A DNA stretch of 64,000 nucleotides from Termitomyces sp. T153 (lineage: Eukaryota > Basidiomycota > Agaricomycetes > Agaricales > Lyophyllaceae). Position numbers and translations under genes: made by a program. The DNA is taken from NCBI GenBank assembly GCA_018296165.2, contig JACKQL020000015.1, positions 186,001 through 250,000 of the forward strand, read 5' to 3'. How positions within the stretch are numbered: the first letter of the stretch is position 1; the number at the start of each line of letters is the position of its first letter. Shown here piece after piece: positions 51,170 through 62,008 of the stretch. The notes under the pieces were generated by a model. That model was given only the letters and a program-made list of their open reading frames with translations. It ran no database searches and was not told the origin of the DNA.

Positions 51170-54100
51170 CCTTGATATCCAGAAGGAAGATGAGATAATC
51201 GTGGGTAGCCCAAGGGAGTGGCTTTGTGCAAATGTTGGCAATATTTTCAGTGGATGGGATATGTTTTACTTCAATCTCCCCCTCCTGGATTTGTTCTCAT
51301 ATGTAATGGTGTCGAATGTCAATATGTTTGGCTCGGGCATGTCCTTTAGTTGTCTGGGCCAGTGCAATGGATGAATTGTTATCTGCAAGAAGTAGAGTGG
51401 GGAGGGGTTGCTCCATGTTGATCTTGAGAAGGAAATTGTGCATCCAAAGAGCTTGCTGGGAACTGCGTCTCATAGCCATATATTTGGCTTCTGTGGTTGA
51501 TAATGCTACCATTTGTTGCCTCTTTGAGCTCTAAGAGACAGGCCCTCCCACCATCATGAATATGTATCCTGAGGTAGATCTCCACGTGTCCAAATCCCCT
51601 GCATAGTCTGCATCTACATATCCAAGCAGCTTGATTGACCCTCCCAACTCCTTCAAGTATACAATCCAGTAGTTCAGAGTGCCTTTAATATAGGCCAAGA
51701 CATGCAATAGGGCCTTCCAGTGAGCTGGGCTGGGATTGCCCTGGAAATGGGCGAGTAACATCATGGCAAAGGATAAATTGGGTCTAGTGGCTGCTTGAGC
51801 CCACATTAATGCTCCTAGCAGTTGTCAGTATGGCTTGTCTGACATAAATGCTCATTCTGCTTCATTTTTGGGAGACATTTTGTTCATGAGAATTATGCTG
51901 GATGGAAGTAGTGTGTATCACGGGTTACAGTCTATCATGTCAAATCTTTCAAGAACTCACATAAGGTACAATTTTTGTGAGAGTGAGATGGCTCCTGTGT
52001 TGGTGTCTCGATGTATTGTCATTCCAAGTATGAAGTCTGGTTTGCCTAGGTCTTTTACCTCATAGATGTGTGCCAACTCTTTCTTTGCCCCCTCTGCCCC
52101 TTGTTTTGTTGTTGAGAGACCAAAAGTATTGTCATTGAATGTGTTTGTGATAGTTTGTTTGGATCCAGCCTTCCTGGATCGGACACATGGGTTGGCTCTG
52201 GACCTTGTATACCCTAGATTAGCATATGCACTATCTAGGGTCCAGTACCAGTCATAACCACTCTGCATCAGTCTGTAGATGGTTTTCTGGAGTTGCACTA
52301 GCTTCCCCTCCCCTCCCAGGAAACCAGGTGGCAGTCTCATGTAGACATCGTGTTTGGGTATACTATTGAGGTAAGTGGATACAAAGTCGACTTGCCATAT
52401 ATGGAGGCCCTCCTGTATGGCAATGGCTGCAGACATATGAAGAGACTCTAAAATAGACCACCACCACATAGGTTTCATTGAAGTCCTCTCCTGCTATCTA
52501 GGAGTATCCCTTAGCCACCAAATGCACCTTATGCCTCATGACTTCACCTTCTGCATTGAACTTGTTGGCATACACCCATCAACATCCCACAATATTCTTC
52601 CCTTTTGGTACGTCCGACTCCTCCACCAGCTCAAATACTCCACAGTCACTCATCATCCTCAGTTTCTCATCCATCGCCAGCTTACATAAGTCTGGACATT
52701 TCATTGCTTTTGAGTATGTGCATGGTACATTTAGTTCATCCTCATCATCTATTTTTGTTGCTGTGGCCAGATATGCATAGGGTCCCTCCACCATTAATGC
52801 TGTTGGTAAGTCATCCCCAGTAGCCCATTCCTCTCCCTCTGCCCTGGCTTCCTCCTCATGCTGAATGGTCTCCCTTGCCGCTAAAAGTGCCAGCATGGGC
52901 TTGGTAAGGCAAGAGGATCACCTGGGTGCTGCTACAGGCTGCATTTGTATCAGGGTCAGTTGGTGTGGGGGGGCCACTTGGCTATTTCCTGGAGATGTAT
53001 CAGTGGCATGGGGTGGATGGATTGGGCCGTGATCTGGCCATATCCTCAGAGCAATGGGTTGGTGTGTGGGAAGTATGCTGTGCATGGTTTGTGTGGCTGG
53101 TGCCACATCATTTTGTTGAGGGGTCACCTCCTCCTCCCCCTCATTCAGGACAGTCAGAGATCTGTGGCCTATCCCTTCATCAAAAATGATGTCTCGTGAT
53201 GTAACTACGGATCAGGAGCCCTGATTGAAAAGGCAATAACCACTGTTTGCATACCCAACCAGGTGAGTTTTTACTGACCATGGATCCAGTTTTGACTTTA
53301 TCAGTTCATTAGATACCTTTGCTCATGCTAGACACCTCCACAGCCTTAGATGGTCTACCCACTGGCAGTGATTCATCCATGTTTCTTTGGGGATCTTTCC
53401 TGGGTGCCAGGATGATGGAAGTAAGTTTTGGGTGTACACCTGTGTCATGGCTGCCTCTGCCCATAGTTCTTTTGGCAGTCTGCTCTCTACCAGCATGCAC
53501 CTGACCTCCTCAAGGATAGTTCAGTTTGCTCATTCAGCAAGGCTGCTCTGGGCATGGGCATATGGAGTAGTCACATTCAGTATGATTCCATGAGTGTCCA
53601 TGTATGCTAGCCACAGATCATTTACCCACTCTCGCCCCACGTTGACCCTCACCTCCCTGAGCTTCCTCCCAGTTTGATGTTCAGACTCCACATGGTATGA
53701 TGTAAATGCAGTCAGGATCATTGCAGCATCTTTCTGGAACAGGAAATATACTGACAGATGGGATGACCCTCCATCAATGGCCACCATCATGTAGACAGCC
53801 CCTCCCAAGGATGTTACACTGGATGGCCCCCAAAGATCAATATGTGCACAGTTGTTTGGTGCTCCCTCTGGCTCCACCTCAGCATTGTAGGGTTGGGCTG
53901 CATGTTTGCCATACACACAGTCTTTGCACAGTCCTGGTGCCTGTAGGTCTCCTTTTATGACTAGACCATCCACTAAGTTTTCAGCAAGGGCCTTTCTGAT
54001 GGTTTTGACACTCACATGTCCAAAATGTCTGTGCCAGGTTTTGAATGTAGTTGGTCTCATTTGGGATCTAGCCATAAGTGCCGTTGGTGCACTAGCACCT

Positions 54101-55452
54101 CCCAGGAAACTAAGGAGGTACATTCCACCATTTCCTGTACCACAGAGGATCTCCCTGCCATTTGGGTCTCAGAATCTCACTTTACCACCCCCAAAGATAA
54201 TGCTGAAGCCCACCTTGTCAAACTTGTTTATTGAGATAAGGTTAGATGCCAGGTCAGGGGCATGGAGTGCATTCCTGAACACTAATTTGGACTGTCCTTT
54301 GGCTGTCTCACAGACCTTCTTCACTGTTCCTCAGCCCAGGACTTGGAACATTGCGCCCTTGAGTGCTGCTTGACCCTTGATGGGGTTCTTCAGCTCCTCA
54401 TAGTCTGTGAAGGCATCTCGATTTACAAAAAAATGGTCTGTTGCTCCTGAGTCTGTATAGGTGGGTATCTCTGGTGCCTTCATGACATTAGCACTAACCC
54501 ATTTGACCACAGCTAGACAGTCCCGATTAGCATCAGGGTCTTGCACGATTGCCAATAATGCGTAAGTGACAGGTGGTACTTCGGGGTGTTGGATCATAGA
54601 TGTGGCTGCATTTGCCATTGGAGCAGGTGTCTGGTCCTCATTTGCCATTGGTTTAGTGAGTTTTGTTTTGTTCCTGAAGTTCAGAGGGAATTGACCCTCC
54701 TTTCCTCCCCCTTTCCAGTAGCAATTTTTGATTGTGTGTCCTGTCCTCTTACAGTTCAGGTTGACACATATGAGTTGCAGTTTTGCTTGTGCCTGCAGGG
54801 CTGTGGTGGAGATACCAGCCTTCTGCTTTTGCAAGACTAATCGGTCCCCATGTATTGTCAGTGTGGCAATGACATCCTTTGAAGTCTTCATTGCATACAC
54901 TCTTGCTACCACTGTGTTCCAGGACTCCAGTAGGGAGGCTAAAAGGATGGTGTGGAAAGCTGCATCTTCCAGCTTCACCCCTTTTTCTGTCACGGACTTC
55001 CATTTTTCTCACATGTCCTTGATGTGCTTTAGGAAATCCATCCCGTCCCTGAATTCAGTGGTGCGCAAATGCTTTTTGGTGTTCATTGCTGCAATTTCGG
55101 AGAAGACTCCATAGTTTTCTGTGTGGTTTGTCCATGCTTCAGCTGCAGTACCATCCATTTTAACTCCCAGTCCTACGAGATTTTTAGTGTTATAGATGAT
55201 GAGCCCCAGTGCTCAGGCATCCCTCTCTTCCCATTCCTCTAAGGATGGGCTCCTAGATGACCACTCTGTGGGCTTCTTGTCGGCTGTCTCGGGTGCCAGG
55301 CTGGGTTTTTTAATCATTCTGTCTAAATAACCTTGAGCGCCATGCACCCTAGCAGCTATCAGCACACGATTTTTGAAGGTGGTGTAATGTGTGCCGTCGA
55401 AGTGGACGTCCTCCGGGAAGTTTGGAGGGTTCAATGAGTTTGTGGATGTCAT
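51170..55452 (-). pseudogene. Copia Gag-Pol polyprotein (broken)
   Basis: Starts at ATG 55452 (MTSTNSLNPPNFPEDVHFDG). Gag includes a CCHC-like knuckle CVNLNCKRTGHTIKNC (about 54770). Protease: YTDSGATDHFF (about 54460). The integrase zinc part is HRHFGHVS...CKDCVYGKH (about 54030-53900), followed by HIDLWGPSS (about 53845). RT: WQVDFVSTYLNS (about 52400) and LPPGFLGG; the YVDD-type box region is degraded. RNase H: YVDADYAGDLDTWRSTSGY (about 51620) and TTEAKYMA (about 51500). Numerous TAG/TGA/TAA codons break what is largely one frame, with a few frameshifts in the RT region. Confidence 0.85.
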
Positions 55453-55544
55453 TTTTCTTTTTATGTGAGGTAGTATGTATATGGGAGATGTATATATGTC
55501 AGTCGTTTATCGGAGCAGTGCTCAACATAGTGGGAGTGCTGACG

Positions 55545-55556
55545 GGGCCCATAACC
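55545..55556 (-). promoter_or_regulatory. Primer-binding site, half-tRNA type
   Basis: Directly inside the 5' LTR the minus strand reads GGTTATGGGCCC. Its complement GGGCCCATAACC matches the anticodon stem-loop of eukaryotic initiator tRNA-Met (GGGCTCATAACC) at 11 of 12 positions, the exception being a possible G-U pair. Drosophila copia and Ty5 prime from such an internal tRNA fragment. Confidence 0.6.
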
Positions 55557-55886
55557 TGTAGAGTAAAATGAAGTTTTAGTCCTCAGTCACTCCAAAATAA
55601 GTGGTCGACTGTTTTTCTATTCACCTGTAGAGTAAAACAAAGTTTTAGTCTACAGAATGTGGTAAGTAATGTGTCGAATATATATATAAGTAAGGATAGG
55701 CTCACCCTCAGTCACTCCAAAATAAGTGGTCGACTGAGGGTGCAATGTTTGTCTACCAAGAAAAATAACACAGAAAAAAAAACAAAGAATAGCAAATATC
55801 GGTGTGGCTTATTGCGTCCCCTTCCGAGTATGGTAACGGCTCCGGATCTATGACGTCGTCACGGTTGGCTAGTCCTCTGCTCAACA
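55557..55886 (-). repeat. 5' LTR of the copia element
   Basis: 330 bp. It keeps more CpG sites than the 3' LTR. Confidence 0.95.
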
Positions 55887-55891
55887 ATATT

Positions 55892-58161
55892 TAAAATCAA
55901 TCTAAATCAACATATTTACTATTACAAAAGTTGTGTGATTTTTGAGTGAATCTCGAGCTCGAACTTGTTGATTTGAGGTTGTTTGGTTAGGTCTCTAAGA
56001 CAAACAAAACCAAATCATTACATTTCGCATCACTATCATGATCACTACGCGGGTGTATCTACTCAAGTACTATACCTTTGTTTGCCCACCTTTGTTTGCC
56101 CTGGTGTTGCATTGTTACTTATGCTCCATGCGGTACTACAATGTCGCATTGTTACATACTTCAAATTAAATACTACAACAGCCGTGGGTCATGGAAAGGT
56201 GTGGATGGTCCCTTATTTTGGAATAAAATAATAGATTGTCGACCACTGGTCGCTCAGACGGTCTGATGGGATTGGCAGGTTTTATCACACGCCTTGAATC
56301 ACTTATACCTTCATACATGGATTTTATCTATCATCTGGCGAACTATCATATTGACGCTCTTTTCTCGTCAAGGGACCTTTCCTCTCAGAAGGATCTTACG
56401 GCCCTCCCCTTACAAACGCCCGCTCACTTGAATGATCAATCTTAATTCAAACATCGGCGAAACGGTCACTCTGTACACCCATATAGAATGGAACAATCTT
56501 CGCAGGTCAATTCAAATCATTTGAGACGCCTGGAAGGAATCCACCCGTGACAAATGTACTTCTTCCATTCGACACTTTCAAGCGTATTGCACTGTCAATG
56601 GCATACCTATCTGCGATGTCCGCCTCATTTGCTGGTAAGATTGCTGGCAAGACGGTTTCGGCAAAACAAGGGAATAGAAAATCGCCGTCCTCTTTCAACG
56701 TTCAGACCGAAACGACCGCCGTTGACAACGGACATGCTCCTGCTTCTGGGATGTCGCCTAGACCTTTCGACGCCCTTGGACGCGCGTGCATTTACTTCAT
56801 CGCTGTGGCCTGTTTCTAGGGACAAATTCGTCTGGGTGAAATCTTACCCCGTAGCGAGCGAAAATTCGAAAGTAGTCTATTCCCCTCATGGAGCGATCTC
56901 AGCTCAGCCTCTTCGACCAGAGGCTCGCGGATGCTGCACCTTTCAAACACAAAGTTGGGTGGTTCACGCGACGAGGACGTGATGCTGTCGAGGCAATCTT
57001 GTATAGATCCTATTTGAGCTCTTGTTGTACATCAGAAACTAAACGGCAGGAATTCCACTGATCCGTTGGCTTCCTACTTCTCGATAACCGGCTCGCGCGT
57101 GCTGCTGACGCAATACAAGTTTCTGTCCAGATTGAATCGTTTTTCGCCTCGATAACTTTCCTGCTATCTCGGGTCACTGCCTTCGCATCGGCGGGACAAC
57201 ACACTTGTTATTGGCAGGCGTACCCCCCGATATCTTGAAAATCTTGGGTAGATGGACCTCCAATGCCTTTCTACGATACTGGAGGCGTCTGAAGCTGATT
57301 GCTCCTCTATACGTGGAGCTTCTGGCACCGATTCTACGAGATTCCGACCTGATTCAACCAGCCAAGGCACGCTCTACATGAGTTCCCTGTATCGTTACGG
57401 CTCTGCCTACATGTCTATTTGTAGTACGTCATTCTTTTCTAACATCATCCGCTTCCTGGGTGGGGGTTATCGGCTACGTCGATATGCGGCTGTCTTCGAG
57501 TTGGGTCTCCTATTTGCCGATGCCGCTACCTCCTTGACCTGCGTATACCGACCCGGCTCTACACCCATCACTACTTAGTGTACAGGACTGGATGTATCGT
57601 ATCTTGTATTCTTTCTATTACTATACTACGTGACCGAACGACTGGCAATCAGGAAATTTAGTGGCGCGCTGTGTGATCGGTCTAGAATGAGCAAGGAGAG
57701 AAAAACAAAAAAGAAATAAAGAACAATAAAAAGTCCGTACAAGTCGTTCCTCAACAAACTACTTATATCAACACCTGGGATATTCGAAAGTCCTGTGTGC
57801 AGATGGTATCTTGGTTGATCACGATGTACTTGCTTGTGCCCTTATGGTCGATTAGGCAGTAGGGTCTTTGTTAATAAGCAAATCTATTTTGTGCAGATCT
57901 CTTATCTTTTTCATTTATAAGATTCCTTCCATACTACACTGCATTGTCTGCATTGTAAGGATAGGAAGGGTTACTTGCGCATCAAGTCTTTCCAATTGCT
58001 GTACTTCATTCCGAATTACCAATATATGATACATATAATATTATTCCGAAAACTGGCTAGCACGACATCGTAACGGACTGAAGGCAGATGCTTAAAAGGG
58101 AGTAAGACGGAAATGGAGTGTAAATCAAACGAACGGGCCCATCTTAGTACTCCCAAAAACC
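55892..58161. other. No confident gene
   Basis: Short plus-strand frames at 56547-56982 and 57252-57578 have somewhat protein-like composition, and the second ends in a hydrophobic stretch (SICSTSFFSNIIRFLGGG). I recognise no family, and no consistent splice structure links them. 57600-58161 is A/T-rich and probably the 3' flank of the next minus-strand gene. Confidence 0.35.
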
Positions 58162-61100
58162 TCATGACCGACAATGTTCCCCTGAGGCAACGGTGTCTGA
58201 CTTCACCACCGCACTCTTCGCGAACGGACTCGGGCCCGCCAAGAATTCGGCACCAATCGCACTCGACGACAACGTGGGTGCCGACTCAAAGAACGAGGGC
58301 GCGGCAGGCAGGGGGAGGGAGGACTTGTTGAAGTTACGTTGACGACTGGCGAGGGCAGGCGGGAGGGGCATTTCTTGCGGCACGGACGGGAACGAGTCAA
58401 ACAAAGGCGACGGGATCGAACTTGTGGACGACTCCATGGAGATGTCCGACATCCACGAGTTTGGACTTTCTGTTTCCTTCTTGAGGCTGGAAAGCAGCGT
58501 AGGGGAGTCAGTGATGGTCTCTTGAGAGCGCATGGCGAGCGCTGGAGCGTGTGGCGTATATACAGGACTTGTCGGCTTCACCGAGAAAAGCGCAGCATCT
58601 AGGCTTGACGGCTGTTCATTTGTGGTATTTGCATTCAGCCACTGGGTGGGTACTCCAACGCTAAGACTGCTACTGCGATGCGGAGTATATACCGGGCTTG
58701 TTGGTTTTGCGGAGAAGATAACGTCTATGCTTTGCTGCGGGGGCCCTGTTGGAGAAGTGAAATCTGGGCTCGCGAGTTTGTCCTCGCCTACAGAATCTAA
58801 TGCACGAGAAGACGTGTAATTTTCCGAAATGTGAGGAATAGAAGTGTAAAACGAACTCGTGGGACGCGCGGAAAAGATAGGCGGGAATTGAGATGTGGAA
58901 GGGACATAGAGGGACGCAGACCGCCTTGGTGAGACGAGATCTGGCGGAGAGGGCAGAAGCTGATCGTTCTCCTGGATGATGGGGACGTCAAGTGTGAATG
59001 ACACGGGGTCAAGGGGTGGGATGAGTGATGCTGCAGATTTTCCCGCTTTTGACTTAGCAAGACGATCTGAAGGTCGTAGGTCAGCATCGAGGTAACAATG
59101 AGAGAAGAGTAGCATTTACCGATGGCCTCATACGCACTATTTGCGTCACTCACAGACGACACCGTCGATGTCTTTCGATTTCGGTTGAAAATCCTATCCG
59201 TAAACGAGGCTGATCTTCCAACACCTGAGCTCTTTTTGGGAGACAACACCGGCCACCCAATGCCTGGACCATTGAAAAGTCCATTCTTGTTCTCAATTTC
59301 ACCACCATTCTCCGCCGGCGTAGGAATGACCGACCAATCCTCCGACATTTCTGACGACGCAGACACGCTGTCTCGCGGTTGCGAGCTACTCGTCAGTGAG
59401 GTTTTCGAGGAACTCGCAAAGCGCTTGAGGCTAGTAAAATACCGCAAAGATCTAGGGGATGTCTGTGCAGGGGACTTGATCTCTGCATCCCGCGCCGTGG
59501 CATGAGCTGGCACAACCTCTTTTTCTGGTATCGGAGTAATCGCTAAGGGGGTAGATGTGCTTTGAAAGAAAGGCAGTTCAGGCAACGGGCGAAAGGAGAG
59601 GGTCACAGATTTCTCTTTGCGGGCCTCACTGTCCGCCGACTCGTCCCGTCTCTGCGCCGACCTGCTCCTGAGGAGCGGGTTGCGGAAGACGCTTTTTGAC
59701 TCGCTCGCTGACGCTTCCTGCTTCGCATAAGCCTTAGCCATGGTAGCATGCTTCTTCTTTTCTTCCTCGGCTTTGACAACTGCCTGCTTCTCTATTTCCT
59801 CTCCCTCCTTCATTTCCCCTTGTCTTTCCTTCTTCTCCAGCTCAATACCTACCTTCTTCGCACCCTCACCGGGCAACTCTCCGTGCTCCAATGAGAATTC
59901 TAGTAACGCCGCCTCATGCAACAACTCAGCCAGCTCTCCATACCCAGGGCTCGTCACGGGCTCCGGCTCGCTGTACTTCTTCGGTGTCTCTGACACCTTT
60001 GCATAAACACCTAAGTACGAGGAAGTCGTCGTCGTCATGGGTAGCTCCGTCACCTTCTTATGTACAACAGCCGAGAACGACCCAGTACTTGTACCTTGCT
60101 CTAGCGAGACCTGAGTATGGGACAAGGAGTGCGAAATCTCACGTCCTTTGCCGAATTCGGAGACTTCTGGCTCGGGAGTAGGCGGGAAGTACTCGTGCTT
60201 GTTAGGTGTAGTGCCAGATCTTTGAGATTCGGGGGTAGGTACAGTGGTGGATGTAATGCGGGTTGCGAGTTGGCTCGGGCTCGCTGCGAACATGCTTGCT
60301 GGACGTGCGTTCCGGCCTCGCGGAGAGGTGAGCATCTCAGTAGGTTTGGTAACAGACAAAGTCGCGGGGACACGCGTGGTCGGTCTTGGTACAGCAGGAG
60401 TAGGCTCAGATCGGGTATCAAGTTTTAGCTCTAGATCAGGTATAGATTTCTTGGTATTCATTAAGATCTTTGGTTCTTGAGACGTTGAGGGAGGTTCAAT
60501 AACCAGTGGTCGGTATGATGGAGGGGCGGCAAGAGGAGAAATCTGCCCCGGGAACATGTCTTGAATATTTGCAACGACCTTGCCGAGATCATGTACAGCA
60601 TTGACAAGGCTGAAGGGACCCAGAGGAGAAAGCTCACTTTCGCCTGTGGTTGACGAAGATGCAGTGCGTTCTGCCGGGCTCAAAGAGAGCTTGTCATTTA
60701 CTAGCTCTACAAATTTTGATTCGGTCGTTATTATAGTGTTGGGAGCCGATGTGATGACAGGCGAAACAAGCCCTGTTAACTCGTTTTCAGGCTGCGCCAT
60801 GTTAGGTTTTGCAGATATCAGAGTCCTCGAAGCAGATACAGTTACAACTTCAGGCACAGATCCCTCCGCTGCGGAAATAACAAGTGACTTCAACCGCTCA
60901 TCTGAAGGTGAAAGGACAATTGACGGAGTGGAAAGTTGAGGAGGAATGGCCGGTTCAGAAACCGAAGCTGGCTCATCAGATGGAGCTGTTGTGTCTGACG
61001 GGGACAAAACCTGATGCTGAGCAGGGGCCACGTCTACTTTTTCTTGATGATCCAAGACAGATGACGATGGGGCTGGGACAGATGTAATGCTTGTAGAACT

Positions 61101-61742
61101 TCCTTTTCCATCACATGTCGATGTCTTGACAGATGCTCCACTAGCAACAGCAGGGCGCAGGGACGCTTCAGTTTGACCGCCTGCCTCCACTTTACGAGCC
61201 AACTCAAGCGCACTTGCAAATGAAGATGAAGTAGCGCGACCGGGCTCTCTGCTGCCTGTATACTGAAGCGCCAACGTAGAACCTGTCGTTTGTGGCGTGA
61301 TAGTTCCTATCGTCCCCGTGTGCTGAGGTGTAAGCCCCGTGAGCGGCGGAGATGGTGAGGATGTCGACGACGGCGACGACGGAAGATATTCACCATCCGT
61401 CTCACCACCATTACAGGCCGCATCCAAATTCGGCATCGACACAACGCGTCCCGTATCGGATGGCGACCCGGCACGACCGACACCAGGAATGCCGCTTGCA
61501 GCTCGCATGCCTGATATACGATTCCCATACAACTCACCGCGCCTCTTCTGCGGCGCATTCTCAGCTATGGGTGGTGCACCGAGTCCGAAACTGCCTCTGG
61601 GGACCGGTACGCCGCCTTTCTTTTCGAACTTTGCTATCTTGTCACGCAGACGGGCCGAGTTGGGCACCGCACCGGGTGTGAGGGGTATTGAGGGCGACGA
61701 CGGGCGGTCGGAAGTCGCCAGTGTGGCATTTCGCTGCTCCAA
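58162..61742 (-). CDS. Long Ser/Pro-rich conserved fungal protein of unknown function
   Basis: Two exons: a 5' exon down to 59120 and 59066-58162, joined by a 53-bp GT-AG intron inside an Asp codon (SAYEAI-D-RLAKSK). From position 61742 the product is 1175 residues, mostly disordered. An N-terminal coiled-coil start (LKERIAALEQRNATLA) is followed by RLRDKIAKFEKKGGVPVPRG and SFGLGAPP, which look like the conserved core. Later come long Ser/Thr/Pro tracts, a Lys/Glu-rich helix (about residues 620-680) and three near-repeats of FSAKPTSPVYTP. The codon at 61742 is TTG, so the true start is further upstream. The frame stays open to 61868 without an ATG, while an ATG at 61849 opens a different frame. 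An upstream exon or a small indel is likely. No known domain. Confidence 0.7.
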
Positions 61743-62008
61743 GGCAGCTATCCGCTCCTTGAGGTTGCCCGGCTGTAGTTGACCCTTGGAGTTCCTGTTG
61801 GCGAGGTCAGCGTCGCATACGACGAGGAAGAGGACTGGTTCACTGACATTTTCAATTCCGAAAGAGTGTTAGATGTGCTACAAGCCGGCCAGCGACTGTA
61901 GATATCAGGGTAACAGAAGATCAAACTTCAAGTGAAGCGATGAATGGAGGTGGCACACAGCTGATGTTGATTCTGAAACGGCGATGTCCGTGGCAACCGC
62001 TGATGAGT
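61743..62008. other. Short intergenic region
   Basis: Between the end of the trf4-like gene and the unresolved 5' end of the Ser/Pro-rich gene. Both are transcribed leftwards, so this must hold the 3' end of the former and the promoter and 5' exon of the latter. Confidence 0.4.

Larger units (their letters stand above)
50811..55886 (-). mobile_element. Ty1/copia retrotransposon, 5076 bp, with target duplication
   Basis: The LTRs are 330 bp each (50811-51140 and 55557-55886), TGTAGAGTAAAATG ... GCTCAACA on the plus strand. The target duplication is ATATT (50806-50810 and 55887-55891). The coding order on the minus strand (gag, protease, integrase, RT, RNase H) is that of copia. The LTRs differ at about 17 sites, many of them CG in one copy and CA or TG in the other. 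Confidence 0.95.

Noticed and set aside
57252..57578. Membrane-protein gene
   Set aside because: A single short frame with one hydrophobic stretch, no splice partners and no motif. Kept only as a remark.
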